Source of the DNA: Candidatus Saganbacteria bacterium | GTDB lineage: Bacteria; Margulisbacteria; WOR-1; XYC2-FULL-46-14 | Assembly (NCBI GenBank): GCA_013202975.1 | Contig: JABMQY010000039.1 | Coordinates: forward strand, 1 to 61,900 | Length of the DNA stretch: 61,900 nt | Reading direction: 5' to 3' | Part shown: piece by piece, positions 20,043 to 29,845 of the stretch | Layout: every line of letters begins with the position of its first letter | Position numbering within the stretch: the first letter of the stretch is position 1 | The notes under the pieces: model-generated | What the model was told of the DNA's origin: nothing | Databases searched by the model: none | The model's input: only the letters and a program-made list of their open reading frames with translations | Translations under genes and position numbers: made by a program

Positions 20043-20971
20043 TGAAGGTTATAATTTTTGGATTAGGTTCAATTGGGATTCGACATGCAAAGATTTTAAA
20101 ATCTATCCCAGATGTTCAGTTGTTTGCATTTCGCAGTAAGAAGGGGATGCCCGTTAATACCTTAGGGATTGAGGAAATTTTTTCCTGGGAAGAAGTTGAA
20201 AAAATAAAGGGGAATGTTGCTTTAATTGCTAATCCAACTTTTTTGCATGTTGAAACAGCTTTAAAATGTGCCAAATTAGGTATGCATCTTTTTATAGAAA
20301 AGCCTCTTTCTAATAATTGCGAAGGGGTTTTTGAGCTTAAATCTTTCTGTCGTAAAAATAAATTAATTTGTTATACCGCCTATTGTCTGCGTTTTCATGC
20401 TGTTGTTAAGAAGATCAAAGAAATTATTGATGGAAAAAAGCTTTTTCATGTAAGAATTGTTTGCTCTTCTAATTTGCCTGATTGGAGGAAGAATACAGAT
20501 TCTAAATCCAGTTATTCTTCATCTGTAGCCCAGGGGGGGGGAGTTTTGCTTGATTTGTCTCACGAGTTTGACTATATCCAATATCTTTTTGGGGAAATTG
20601 ATAAAATGCAGGCTGTTTTTGGCAGGGCCAGTAATGTTACTCAGGATGCGGAGGACTTTGCAGATGTTTTGATAAAAATGAATAGTTCGCTCTTTATTAA
20701 TTTGCATCTAAATTTTTTAAGTCTTATAAATGAGAGAAGCATCAAGATAGATTTTAAACATGGTTATTTAGTTGCTGATTTAGTAGGGGATCAAATTGAA
20801 TATTCTTATGATAACAAGAAAGAGATCCTTAAATTAAATATGGAAAAAGATGCGTGTTTGAGGGAGCAGATCAACTATTTTTTAAATAGTCTTTCAAATA
20901 AACAAATTATGAATAATTTGGATGAATCTATTCCGTTACTTGAAAAAATTTTGGAGCTAAAAGATGGGTAA
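20042..20971 (+). CDS. Gfo/Idh/MocA-family oxidoreductase, PtmF-like position
   Basis: KVIIFGLGSIGIRHAKILKSIPDVQLFAFRSK...HLFIEKPLSNNCEGV; lies between ptmE-like and CMP-sugar synthetase genes. Confidence 0.85.
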   Translation: MKVIIFGLGSIGIRHAKILKSIPDVQLFAFRSKKGMPVNTLGIEEIFSWEEVEKIKGNVALIANPTFLHVETALKCAKLGMHLFIEKPLSNNCEGVFELKSFCRKNKLICYTAYCLRFHAVVKKIKEIIDGKKLFHVRIVCSSNLPDWRKNTDSKSSYSSSVAQGGGVLLDLSHEFDYIQYLFGEIDKMQAVFGRASNVTQDAEDFADVLIKMNSSLFINLHLNFLSLINERSIKIDFKHGYLVADLVGDQIEYSYDNKKEILKLNMEKDACLREQINYFLNSLSNKQIMNNLDESIPLLEKILELKDG

Positions 20972-21683
20972 GAGGAAGGTTTTAATAACTATAGCTGCTC
21001 GTGGAGGTTCAAAAGGGGTAAATAATAAGAATATTCGTAAAATAGGCGGTTTGCCTCTAATAGCGCATACTATTATGCAAGCGAAAAAGTGGGGAAAGGC
21101 TGATCGCATTGTTTGCTCAACAGACTCTGAAAAAATTGCAGCAATTGCAAAAAAAAATGGGGTCGAAGTACCTTTTGTGCGTCCCATAGAGCTCGCAACC
21201 GATACAATTGGTAAAATAGAAGTGATAAGACATGCCTTGGAGACTGTTGAGCGGCTGAGTGGGGAGAAATATTCAATTGTTATTGATCTTGATGTAACTG
21301 CGCCTATCCGAAAAATTAGTGATATTGAAGGAGCTTATCAACTGTTTTTGAGTAAAAATCCAAATACTGTTTTTAGTGTTGTTTCTAGTCGTCGAAACCC
21401 GTATTTTAATATGGTTGAGTTAGATGCTAATGGATATTTTTCCATTGTAAAAAAAACGGGATCATCTGTTGTGCGCAGGCAAGATGCTCCTAGTGTATAC
21501 GACTTGAATGCTTCAATTTATGTGTATGACAGAAATTATCTTTTGGATAAAAAAAACAAATCGGCTATTTCAGATCGCTCTCTGATTTTTGAGATGCATG
21601 AATTTTCTGCATTTGATATTGACAGCGAAAGTGATTTAAAATTTGTTGAGTTTTTGTTGTCACAAGGAGTAGTTGATTTATGA
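20964..21683 (+). CDS. neuA: Acylneuraminate/legionaminate cytidylyltransferase (NeuA/LegF/PtmB)
   Basis: VLITIAARGGSKGVNNKNIRKIGGLPLIAHTI...RIVCSTDSEKIAAIAKKNGVEVPFVRP. Confidence 0.93.
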   Translation: MGKRKVLITIAARGGSKGVNNKNIRKIGGLPLIAHTIMQAKKWGKADRIVCSTDSEKIAAIAKKNGVEVPFVRPIELATDTIGKIEVIRHALETVERLSGEKYSIVIDLDVTAPIRKISDIEGAYQLFLSKNPNTVFSVVSSRRNPYFNMVELDANGYFSIVKKTGSSVVRRQDAPSVYDLNASIYVYDRNYLLDKKNKSAISDRSLIFEMHEFSAFDIDSESDLKFVEFLLSQGVVDL

Positions 21684-22456
21684 AGAACTATCTGGATAAA
21701 TTTAAGTTGAAAGGGAAAAAGGCTGTTGTTGCAGGGGGAGCAGGTTTGATTGGTAGACAGATTGTTGTTTCTTTTGCTCAGGCCGGGGCGCATGTTGTAA
21801 TTGCGGATATAAGTGAAAAAGAAGGAAAAGCCTTTGCTGCTGAGCTTAGAACAAAAAATTATAATGTTGAATTTATTGTTTTTGACGTTACAGCTCTTGA
21901 GATTTTGCAAGAAAACATAATTGGGCTAGGCAAAATAGATATTTGGGTAAACAGTGCTTATCCAAGGACTTCTGATTGGAGCAATAAGGTTGAAGATATT
22001 TCGGTGGAATCATGGAGAAAAAATATTGATATTCAGCTTAATTCCTATTCTTTAATTTCTAAATTTGTTGCTGAATCTATGAAAGAAAGCGGTGGCAGTA
22101 TTGTTAATTTAGGATCAATTTATGGTGTTGTGGGGCCCGATTTTACTGTTTATGAAGGAACGGATATAACAGTCCCAATGGCTTATGCTGCTATAAAGGG
22201 AGGGATTGTAAATTTGGGCCGCTATCTAGCTTCATATTTTGGGAAATATAATATTCGTGTAAATTCAATCTGTCTTGGTGGAGTTTTTGACAACCAGGAT
22301 CCCATTTTTGTTAATAGCTATTCAAAAAAGGTTCCTCTTGGCAGAATGGCGAAAGCTGATGATATTGCCTGTGCTGCTCTATTTTTAGCCTCAGATGCTT
22401 CTTCATACATTACCGGGGCAACGATTATGGTTGATGGGGGGTGGACCAGTGTCTAA
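21680..22456 (+). CDS. Short-chain dehydrogenase/reductase, PtmA-like
   Basis: KGKKAVVAGGAGLIGRQIVVSFAQAGAHVVIADI; MAYAAIKGGIVNLGRYLASYFGKYNIRVNSICLGGV. Confidence 0.87.
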   Translation: MKNYLDKFKLKGKKAVVAGGAGLIGRQIVVSFAQAGAHVVIADISEKEGKAFAAELRTKNYNVEFIVFDVTALEILQENIIGLGKIDIWVNSAYPRTSDWSNKVEDISVESWRKNIDIQLNSYSLISKFVAESMKESGGSIVNLGSIYGVVGPDFTVYEGTDITVPMAYAAIKGGIVNLGRYLASYFGKYNIRVNSICLGGVFDNQDPIFVNSYSKKVPLGRMAKADDIACAALFLASDASSYITGATIMVDGGWTSV

Positions 22457-23609
22457 TATTCCACTCTGTGTGCCCGAAATCCGTGGCAATGAATGGTTAT
22501 ATATCAAGGATTGTCTTGATACAAATTGGGTTTCTTCTGTTGGTGAATATGTTAATAGATTTGAGAGTTCCTTTGCCAACTATCTTGGTGTTCGGCATGC
22601 AGTTGCCTGTATTAATGGTACTGCCGCTATACATATTTCTTTATTACTTCTTGGCGTTCAATCTGAAGATGAGGTTATAATTCCTGCTCTTAGTTTTGTT
22701 GCGCCGGCTAATGCGGTGCGCTATTTAGGGGCTTGGCCGGTATTTATTGATGTTGATCCTAATTCTTGGCAGATGGATCCAAACAAATTAGTTGAATTTT
22801 TAATGAACGAGTGTGATTGGGTTGATGGTAAATTGATCAACCGTCATACCGTCAGACAAATTAAGGCCGTTCTTCCTGTTCATATTTTGGGTCATCCGGT
22901 TGATATGGATCCGATTTTAGAGATCGCAGGTAAATTCGATTTACGAGTTATTGAGGATGCGACAGAGAGTTTAGGTGCGTTCTATAAGAAGCGTAAAGTG
23001 GGAACGTTGGGGGATATTGCTTGTTTTAGTTTTAATGGCAATAAGCTTATTACGACGGGTGGGGGAGGGATGCTGGTAACAAATGATGAATCCCTGGCAA
23101 AGAGGGCGCGCTATCTTATTACTCAAGCAAAAGATGATCAATTGGAATATATTCACAATGAGGTTGGTTATAATTATCGTTTGAGTAATATTCAGGCCGC
23201 AATGGGGCTTGCTCAGATGGAAAAGCTTGACGAATACATTGAGGCCAAAAGAAAGCTTGCTCTGCGCTGGAATGAAGGTCTTTCTAGTCTTCCTGGGGTG
23301 GTTTGTCCCATAAGCGCAAAATGGGCAAAATCTGTTTTTTGGCTTTATACTATTTTGATTAATAAAGATAAATATGGAATTGGCAGTAGAGAATTATTGA
23401 AGGAGTTGAATGATTCTGGGATTCAAGCTCGGCCATTTTGGCATCCATTGCATTTGCTCAAGCCATTTAAAAACAGTTATTCTTATAAAATTGAAATTGC
23501 TAATCGTTTGTATAGTGAAGGCTTGAGTTTACCAAGCTCGGTGGGATTGAAACAAGAGGAGCAAGATAAAGTTATAGAGGTTATTTGTAGACTAAAAAAG
23601 GAGGAATGA
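22449..23609 (+). CDS. legC: DegT-family aminotransferase, LegC-like (4-keto sugar aminotransferase)
   Basis: IPLCVPEIRGNEWLYIKDCLDTNWVSSVGEYVNRFE; NGTAAIHISLLLLGVQ; CFSFNGNKLITTGGGGML. GTG start at 22449 preferred over the track's 22395. Confidence 0.88.
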   Translation: MSNIPLCVPEIRGNEWLYIKDCLDTNWVSSVGEYVNRFESSFANYLGVRHAVACINGTAAIHISLLLLGVQSEDEVIIPALSFVAPANAVRYLGAWPVFIDVDPNSWQMDPNKLVEFLMNECDWVDGKLINRHTVRQIKAVLPVHILGHPVDMDPILEIAGKFDLRVIEDATESLGAFYKKRKVGTLGDIACFSFNGNKLITTGGGGMLVTNDESLAKRARYLITQAKDDQLEYIHNEVGYNYRLSNIQAAMGLAQMEKLDEYIEAKRKLALRWNEGLSSLPGVVCPISAKWAKSVFWLYTILINKDKYGIGSRELLKELNDSGIQARPFWHPLHLLKPFKNSYSYKIEIANRLYSEGLSLPSSVGLKQEEQDKVIEVICRLKKEE

Positions 23610-23615
23610 ATACTA

Positions 23616-24284
23616 ATGGTTAAAGATAATGCCGTAATTAAGAAAATATATCAAAAAAGATTTAATGCGCTAGAATTAAAAAGAAGATTGGCTTTGTGGA
23701 AAATATTATGCAGTGATTTTTTGCAGAAATTTGTTCCTCTCGATTCAATAGTCTTAGATATTGGGGCGGGATATTGTGAATTTATCAATAATATTAAAGC
23801 ATCTTCGAAATTTGCGGTAGATCTTAATCCAGATTCCTTTGATTTTGCAAATGACAAAGTAAAGATTATTAAAGATAATTCTACGCAACTCTCGTTTTTT
23901 TTAGACAGCTCTGTTGACATTGTTTTTATGAGCAATTTTCTTGAACATTTATCAAGCAAAGAAGATGTTCTCAATACTCTTCGTGCTGTTTTTCGTGTGC
24001 TAAAGCCAAATGGAAAAATTATGATATTGCAGCCTAATATTCGCTATTCCTTTGATGAATACTGGGATTTTTTTGATCATAACATTCCATTAAGTGAGAA
24101 GAGTGTGGCAGAGGCTTTATCTTTAGTCGGGTATAAGATTGAAAAAGTTATTGCAAGATTTCTGCCTTACAAAACAAAAAAGAAAGCTGTTCGATTTCCT
24201 TATTTATTGAAATTATACTTAAGGATTCCGGTATTTTGGCAGCTTTTTGGGAAGCAGATGTTTGTTGTGGCAAGCAAACCTTAG
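23616..24284 (+). CDS. Class I SAM-dependent methyltransferase
   Basis: SIVLDIGAGYCEFINNIKASSKFAVDLNPD; VDIVFMSNFLEHL; LRAVFRVLKPNGKIMILQPNIRY. Confidence 0.88.
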   Translation: MVKDNAVIKKIYQKRFNALELKRRLALWKILCSDFLQKFVPLDSIVLDIGAGYCEFINNIKASSKFAVDLNPDSFDFANDKVKIIKDNSTQLSFFLDSSVDIVFMSNFLEHLSSKEDVLNTLRAVFRVLKPNGKIMILQPNIRYSFDEYWDFFDHNIPLSEKSVAEALSLVGYKIEKVIARFLPYKTKKKAVRFPYLLKLYLRIPVFWQLFGKQMFVVASKP

Positions 24285-24322
24285 AGGTAGGAATAATAGC
24301 TAATAATTTTGTAGGTTTATTA

Positions 24323-25936
24323 ATGAGAAAAAAAGTTCATATATTAATCTTTTTGATTTTAATTAGTATTCCATTAATTGTATTAACATTTGATACAGGA
24401 AACTGGAGTGATGATTACCAACTGATTCATTTGACTAAAATCAAGCAAGCCATTTCTCCACATAGCGGAGTTGTTTTTGATTTGCTGTTGCCCCGGACTG
24501 ATGGTCATTTTATCCCTGTTTATTACCTAATCAATATATTAATTATGTCTTTTGGTTCTTCGTCCCAATGGTTCCATTTTGTAGTTATCTTGTTTTATAT
24601 AGGAAATGGCTTTCTTTTGTATTTAATTGTTAAAAGAGTTTTTAATGATTCGAGAGTGGCTTTTTTGTCGTCAATTCTTTTTTCTGTTAATTATTGCGTT
24701 GGCTTTAAGGCATTAACCTGGAATTGCTTTCATAGCCATGCCACTAATGTGTTTACAGGCTTGCTCTCTGTCTATTTTGTTCTGCAATTTATAGAAAATA
24801 AAAAAGTGCGTAGTTTGTTTTTAATGTCAATATTTCTTCTTTTGACAATACTAAATATTGAGAGTGGCTTTGTTTTTTTTGTTGTCTTATTTGTTTTTGC
24901 CACTTGTGCATTCTTCAGGAAACAACTTAAAGTTTGCACGCTCTCTTTTGTCTTTTTTGCCATGGCTGCTGCTTTAATTGTCTTTTCGATGGGGGCCTAT
25001 TGGTTTACGGGAAGTTTTATGCCACTGGCTTCCGAGAGATTTGCATCTGATGCTAAGGAAATTTCTCAAAGAAGTCCTGCTCGTTATGCAAAACACACTG
25101 TTACCTTAGCATTGCGCTTAGCAAATATTCCATTTTATTCTAACCGGTGGAGTAAAATCGTTGGGGTTGTGAGGAATAATATGCCAAGGCAATTAGGTGT
25201 TCATTTGCGTATGGTTGTCTTTATCGGTTTTATTTTATTGTTTGTATTTTTTATTTTTATTGCTTATTTGTATTTTATGGTTGTTCATCCTCCTCCCTAT
25301 GAGTTTTTAATCAGTTTTATGTTGCTTTTTTTAACCTTTATTTTTGTTTTTGATAGGATCGATATTGCAAATTCTGTAGTCATATTTAGTAGTGTTATTA
25401 TTGCAGATTTTGTTTTGAGCTTATTACGTTTTTCCGGCAGATTTTATAGAAAAATAGGATGGGGGATCTTAACGTTTTTTGTGGTTATGCCTCTGATTAT
25501 TATTTTAAATGGTTTTAATATTGCATACGCTACTGCCTATATCTCTAAACAAGCAAAAAAAAGTGAGGAGATAAGGATTAATGCGATAAATCATAGCATT
25601 GGACATTATTCTGACAAAACAATAATTTTTGTTAATTTAGACAATAAATATATTGATGCTAATAACCAACGTAGCACAGTAGACTTTGCTGCTGATAATG
25701 TTCGGATGTATTTTGATGAATTTGCAAGGTCTGAATCAGCTAAACAATATGCCTTGCTGTCTTATAACGAATTTGTAGAAAAAATATGTTTGGGACACAT
25801 GAAAACAATCCAAGTTTTATCTAAAAAAGATGCTCAAAAATATATTAGGAACAACCGTAAGCAATTAGTAAAGACAGCTCTGATTTACGTAGATGAGAAC
25901 AATGTTTCTATGCCTATCTCTTTGGGGAGCCTTTAA
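24323..25936 (+). CDS. Polytopic membrane protein, putative GT-C fold glycosyltransferase
   Basis: About 10 hydrophobic segments; NWSDDYQLIHLTK acidic motif after TM1; TDGHFIPVYYLINILIM. Start placed at 24323. Confidence 0.6.
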   Translation: MRKKVHILIFLILISIPLIVLTFDTGNWSDDYQLIHLTKIKQAISPHSGVVFDLLLPRTDGHFIPVYYLINILIMSFGSSSQWFHFVVILFYIGNGFLLYLIVKRVFNDSRVAFLSSILFSVNYCVGFKALTWNCFHSHATNVFTGLLSVYFVLQFIENKKVRSLFLMSIFLLLTILNIESGFVFFVVLFVFATCAFFRKQLKVCTLSFVFFAMAAALIVFSMGAYWFTGSFMPLASERFASDAKEISQRSPARYAKHTVTLALRLANIPFYSNRWSKIVGVVRNNMPRQLGVHLRMVVFIGFILLFVFFIFIAYLYFMVVHPPPYEFLISFMLLFLTFIFVFDRIDIANSVVIFSSVIIADFVLSLLRFSGRFYRKIGWGILTFFVVMPLIIILNGFNIAYATAYISKQAKKSEEIRINAINHSIGHYSDKTIIFVNLDNKYIDANNQRSTVDFAADNVRMYFDEFARSESAKQYALLSYNEFVEKICLGHMKTIQVLSKKDAQKYIRNNRKQLVKTALIYVDENNVSMPISLGSL

Positions 25937-27882
25937 TGCAAAAAAATATTGTTTATGAAAAATTAGGTTTATTTGGTCTAATTAATTTAATTATTTTAAA
26001 TAAGCAGGCAGAATATTTTAATATTTCCAGGTTTGCATGGTTATTGCTAAGGCTTTTTAGGTTGCAGGAGAGGATAAATCAAAAAAGGTGGCAGTCTGCC
26101 TCTATAACTGGGGATGATGGTGAATTGCTAGTACCAAAGATACATGAGGATATCACAAGTATTTGCCATGATATTGGAGAAGAAAGCCTGAATAACAGTT
26201 TTTTTAGACACTTCGATTCGAATAATTGTAATAAAATAAGGATTTTTTTGGCTAAAAAGCTGAAAGAGAGAATTGAAAGGAGAATCTTTTTGATAAATGT
26301 CTTGACCGCGGGGGATGTTTTTTGTGTTTCTGATAATCTATGTTTATTGGGTATTATGAAATATGCACAAAATAACGAGATTGAGCTTGAGCGTCACAAG
26401 TTTGCTTTGTCTGGTTTAATAAATTCAATTTATCTGATAATTAGATTTTCTTTGTTATTTCCTTTGTATCAATTATTTAAAACAATAATAAATAAGAGGA
26501 GATTTGCTTGCTCAAGACTTCCTGTAATTGCATCGTATTATAATTTGGTTGATATGCATTTAGACAAAGATAAAAGAAGTGCTCTTTTTCTATTTCTTAA
26601 ATCAAAGCTAAAACTAAAAGATGTTTTAATCTATTTTGATCGTGCGGATGTTCCTTGTACAGATGAAATGGTTGATGAGATGGATCGTTCCGGAATAAAA
26701 TATATTGCTATAAACAAAAAAGCTGCTTCGTCTAATCGAGTCCCGATCTGGAGCGTTAGTCGCACATTCTTTAAGGTTCTTTTAAGAAGGAATCTTAGTC
26801 TAATCTTTAATTTGTTTATGGCCTCTTTTAAAGGGGATTTTTTGAGACCGATTGATATTTGTGGGTTGTTTGAATTTAATTGTTTTTATGCGTATAATTT
26901 TGATTTTTATAAGTCACTCAATATCAAAATTGATAATATTGTTAGCTGGGATAGCCAGATTGTTCCAAGAGCAGCGGCGCTAAATGATTTGGGCGGCGTA
27001 TTTGTCCAATATCAGCTAGCAAACTCTCCCAAAGCAAATATAACCCTGGGTTCTGTTGCAGATGTTTATTTCTTGTTTGGTCCTTATTATAAGGATATCT
27101 TGTTGAAGTCAAAATCAGACATTAATTGTTTTGCATATAGTGGTTATATTACGGATTATTCGTTTGAGGCAGTTAGAAACAAATCTGCCTTACTGCGGCA
27201 GAAAATCATGGAAAATGGCGCAAAGTTTATTATTTCTTTTTTTGATGAATCATTTGGAGATTCCGAAAATGAGGTTTTTCCATCTACTAGAGCAAAGTCA
27301 ATATATGATTTCTTTGCTGAATTGGTTATAGATAATCCTGATATTGCAGTTATTCACAAGCCCAAGAAGGCCGGTTTTTCATTTGAATCTAAATTGGTTA
27401 ACCAGGCTCTTAAAACCAAAAGGTATATTTTATGGACAGGGGGAAAGTATCTAACTGATTCGTTCCCGAGCGAAATTGCCCAGGCTTCGGATTTATCTGT
27501 TAGTTTGCTTTTTGGCGGCACAGTTTTTCTTGAAACTATTCTTTCAAATGTGCCATCTGTTTTTCTTGATCTTGAGAAATTGTACTATTATGATGAATAC
27601 AAGATTAACGAAAAACAGTTTGTTTTTGATAACCTAGTAGACTTAAAAAAACATATTTTTTCTCTTAAAGGGAAGGTTCAAAAAAATGAGCCTTCCGCTG
27701 AACTTGTCGAAATGTTAAAGCAGAAAGATCCTTTTCAAGATGGCCGGGCAATTGAAAGAATAGGGGATTATCTGTATTTACTTTTTGAAGGGTTGAAAAA
27801 TGGGGGAGAAAAGGATTCTGTCCTGGCTTTTGCCTCAAATGAGTATGCAAAAAAATGGGGAGAGCAAAATATTGAGTGTTAA
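25936..27882 (+). CDS. Large (648 aa) putative GT-B-like surface glycan transferase
   Basis: GGVFVQYQLANSPKA...DVYFLFGPYYKDIL; SDLSVSLLFGGTVFLETILSNVPSVFLD resembles GT-B C-terminal domains. Start ATG overlaps the preceding stop. Confidence 0.5.
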   Translation: MQKNIVYEKLGLFGLINLIILNKQAEYFNISRFAWLLLRLFRLQERINQKRWQSASITGDDGELLVPKIHEDITSICHDIGEESLNNSFFRHFDSNNCNKIRIFLAKKLKERIERRIFLINVLTAGDVFCVSDNLCLLGIMKYAQNNEIELERHKFALSGLINSIYLIIRFSLLFPLYQLFKTIINKRRFACSRLPVIASYYNLVDMHLDKDKRSALFLFLKSKLKLKDVLIYFDRADVPCTDEMVDEMDRSGIKYIAINKKAASSNRVPIWSVSRTFFKVLLRRNLSLIFNLFMASFKGDFLRPIDICGLFEFNCFYAYNFDFYKSLNIKIDNIVSWDSQIVPRAAALNDLGGVFVQYQLANSPKANITLGSVADVYFLFGPYYKDILLKSKSDINCFAYSGYITDYSFEAVRNKSALLRQKIMENGAKFIISFFDESFGDSENEVFPSTRAKSIYDFFAELVIDNPDIAVIHKPKKAGFSFESKLVNQALKTKRYILWTGGKYLTDSFPSEIAQASDLSVSLLFGGTVFLETILSNVPSVFLDLEKLYYYDEYKINEKQFVFDNLVDLKKHIFSLKGKVQKNEPSAELVEMLKQKDPFQDGRAIERIGDYLYLLFEGLKNGGEKDSVLAFASNEYAKKWGEQNIEC

Positions 27883-29845
27883 GAAGTTAGTATTTTTGGA
27901 ATTTATTGATGAGGCGGATGCTTATCTGTCAAAGAATAAGAATATATCTGATGATACTCTTTTTATCGCTTTGATGCCGAGGATCAAGCTTTATCTAGAA
28001 AAAAAAGGCGTTAGGGTTGATTCTACTTACGGCTATTTTGACAATTCGTCTCACGCAAAAGTCTCTTTGTGGGTTGAGGAGGCAATTGGTTGTTTTGAGG
28101 ATGCGCTTGAAATAAAAGACAGTTCTTCAATATCAGAAACCTATCATAATTCGTTTATTTATTATCTTCGTTTTACTTTTACTTACTTAGCCTGGGTAAC
28201 CGAAGTTATTCATAATGCTTGCAAGAAGCATTTGCCGCAAGAGATTTGTGCCTGTATTCAGCAGCATAACCAGGTAACTACCCCATTAATATCAGACCAG
28301 GAGCGCTATCTTGGATTAATCTGTAGGGATTATTCTGCTAGACGGAGGATTGGGTTTTGTGGCCTTGATTTTAAGGTGAATCCTGTTAATGAAAATTTAA
28401 AGGGAGGATCAAATACATATTCAAACATTTTCATTCGTCTTGCCGCCAAAATCAATTTGTGGTGTTTTGCCCGTGCCTGTCAAAAGCCGGCAATTTTAGC
28501 TACGGGTTTTTCTTATGGCATGCCGGAGTTGTTTTTAAAATTACAAGATAGTTTTTCTGATTTTTCTTGGCTGCTTTTTATAGGGGCGAGAAGCTCCAAA
28601 CTCAAAATATTTTTATTAATGCTAGTTAATCTTTTTTCCGCAATTACAGGTATAAAAACAAGTCTTTTTAATGCACGGGTTCCGATTAATGTTGTTTTTC
28701 CTCTTGATTTTGTCGGGTATCTCTCTTTGGATATCAATGATGTTCAATTTAACCTTTGCCTGAACCAGACTTGGAAAAGGATTGATGCAATGCCCAAACA
28801 AATTTTCTTGTTTGAAGATGTGTTTTTGGGGAAGTTGATTAAAAAAAGACTTTCTGATGGTATTTTGCCGGAAATAAAAAGATTGCATAAAATGGTAGCC
28901 GGAATGGAAAAACTTGTTGCAAAAGCAAGGCCCTTTTTTGTTTTGTCCCCATTTAGCAGGTCAGAAACCTTTGCCTTGGGAGAAATCTGCAGGTTAAATG
29001 AGATTCCAGCTATGCTTATTTCCCATGGGACTCATATCCCTCCTAAAAATCGTGTTGAAGAAATTGAGCATGATCATTTAGGTCGTGGGGTTATTAATAC
29101 TGAATTTCCTTATACTGCGGCGCAGTCCCCCTGGGAAGTTAAATATGCTGACCACTTTAAGATAAAAAGTAAAGTTGTTAAAACGGGCCCCCTGCTTTGG
29201 TCAATAATTTCTGGGTCTCCACCCCCAAATTTAAAACAATTAATATTGGGTAAAAAATTTGCTGATAAAAGGGTTGTTTTACATGCCGCTACACAAAAAG
29301 CAAGGGAAAGCATGAGAATGCATATCAATGAGACAGCTGATGAGTATATACAAGAGATCCTTGATATTTTTCAGGCAATAAAGCAGATTAAAGAGGCCGT
29401 TTTAGTTGTTAAATTCCGCAGTACTTCTAACCTTTCTTTAAAAGATCTGTTAACTGCTTTGCCTCAATCCGACCAATTGATTGTTGTTACAAAGCCATCT
29501 TTGGTGGATTTGTTGAGTATAACTGATCTGTTGGTTAGTTTTCAATCAACAGTTATCCAAGAAGCAATTTTAAATAGAATTCCGGTGCTAATGTATGGCG
29601 GCAGAGGACGCTATCAGCATTTTCCTGCTTTCGTAGTCAAGCCTGGGATTATGCCTAAGAAATGCTCAGCCTATCACGCAGTAAACTGTGAGGATTTGCA
29701 ATTAACCCTTGAATGGCTTCTAAGGAATCATAGCGGCAGATGTTTGGATGATCAGCATATAAGGGAGCATCTGTTTCTTCCTGATGAAAAAGAGGGAATT
29801 ATTGATTTTATAAATAAATTAAGGGAGGAAAAAGTCTCTTTATGA
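27872..29845 (+). CDS. Large putative GT-B-like surface glycan transferase
   Basis: AMLISHGTHIPPKNRVEEIEHDHLGRGVINTEFPYTAAQSPWEVKY; TDLLVSFQSTVIQEAILNRIPVLMYG (GT-B C-terminal). TTG at 27872 with upstream GGGGAGAG is the likely start; ATG 27845 is the alternative. Confidence 0.5.
   Translation: MSVKKLVFLEFIDEADAYLSKNKNISDDTLFIALMPRIKLYLEKKGVRVDSTYGYFDNSSHAKVSLWVEEAIGCFEDALEIKDSSSISETYHNSFIYYLRFTFTYLAWVTEVIHNACKKHLPQEICACIQQHNQVTTPLISDQERYLGLICRDYSARRRIGFCGLDFKVNPVNENLKGGSNTYSNIFIRLAAKINLWCFARACQKPAILATGFSYGMPELFLKLQDSFSDFSWLLFIGARSSKLKIFLLMLVNLFSAITGIKTSLFNARVPINVVFPLDFVGYLSLDINDVQFNLCLNQTWKRIDAMPKQIFLFEDVFLGKLIKKRLSDGILPEIKRLHKMVAGMEKLVAKARPFFVLSPFSRSETFALGEICRLNEIPAMLISHGTHIPPKNRVEEIEHDHLGRGVINTEFPYTAAQSPWEVKYADHFKIKSKVVKTGPLLWSIISGSPPPNLKQLILGKKFADKRVVLHAATQKARESMRMHINETADEYIQEILDIFQAIKQIKEAVLVVKFRSTSNLSLKDLLTALPQSDQLIVVTKPSLVDLLSITDLLVSFQSTVIQEAILNRIPVLMYGGRGRYQHFPAFVVKPGIMPKKCSAYHAVNCEDLQLTLEWLLRNHSGRCLDDQHIREHLFLPDEKEGIIDFINKLREEKVSL

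Noticed and set aside
20530-20545. Poly-G tract (8-9 G) in a Gfo/Idh gene and similar G runs in neuD-like (about 17803) and plsX (about 59975), considered as phase-variation tracts
   Set aside because: All encode conserved glycines in intact frames (e.g. plsX MGGDS); no evidence of slippage or off-frames, and G runs occur in housekeeping genes too.
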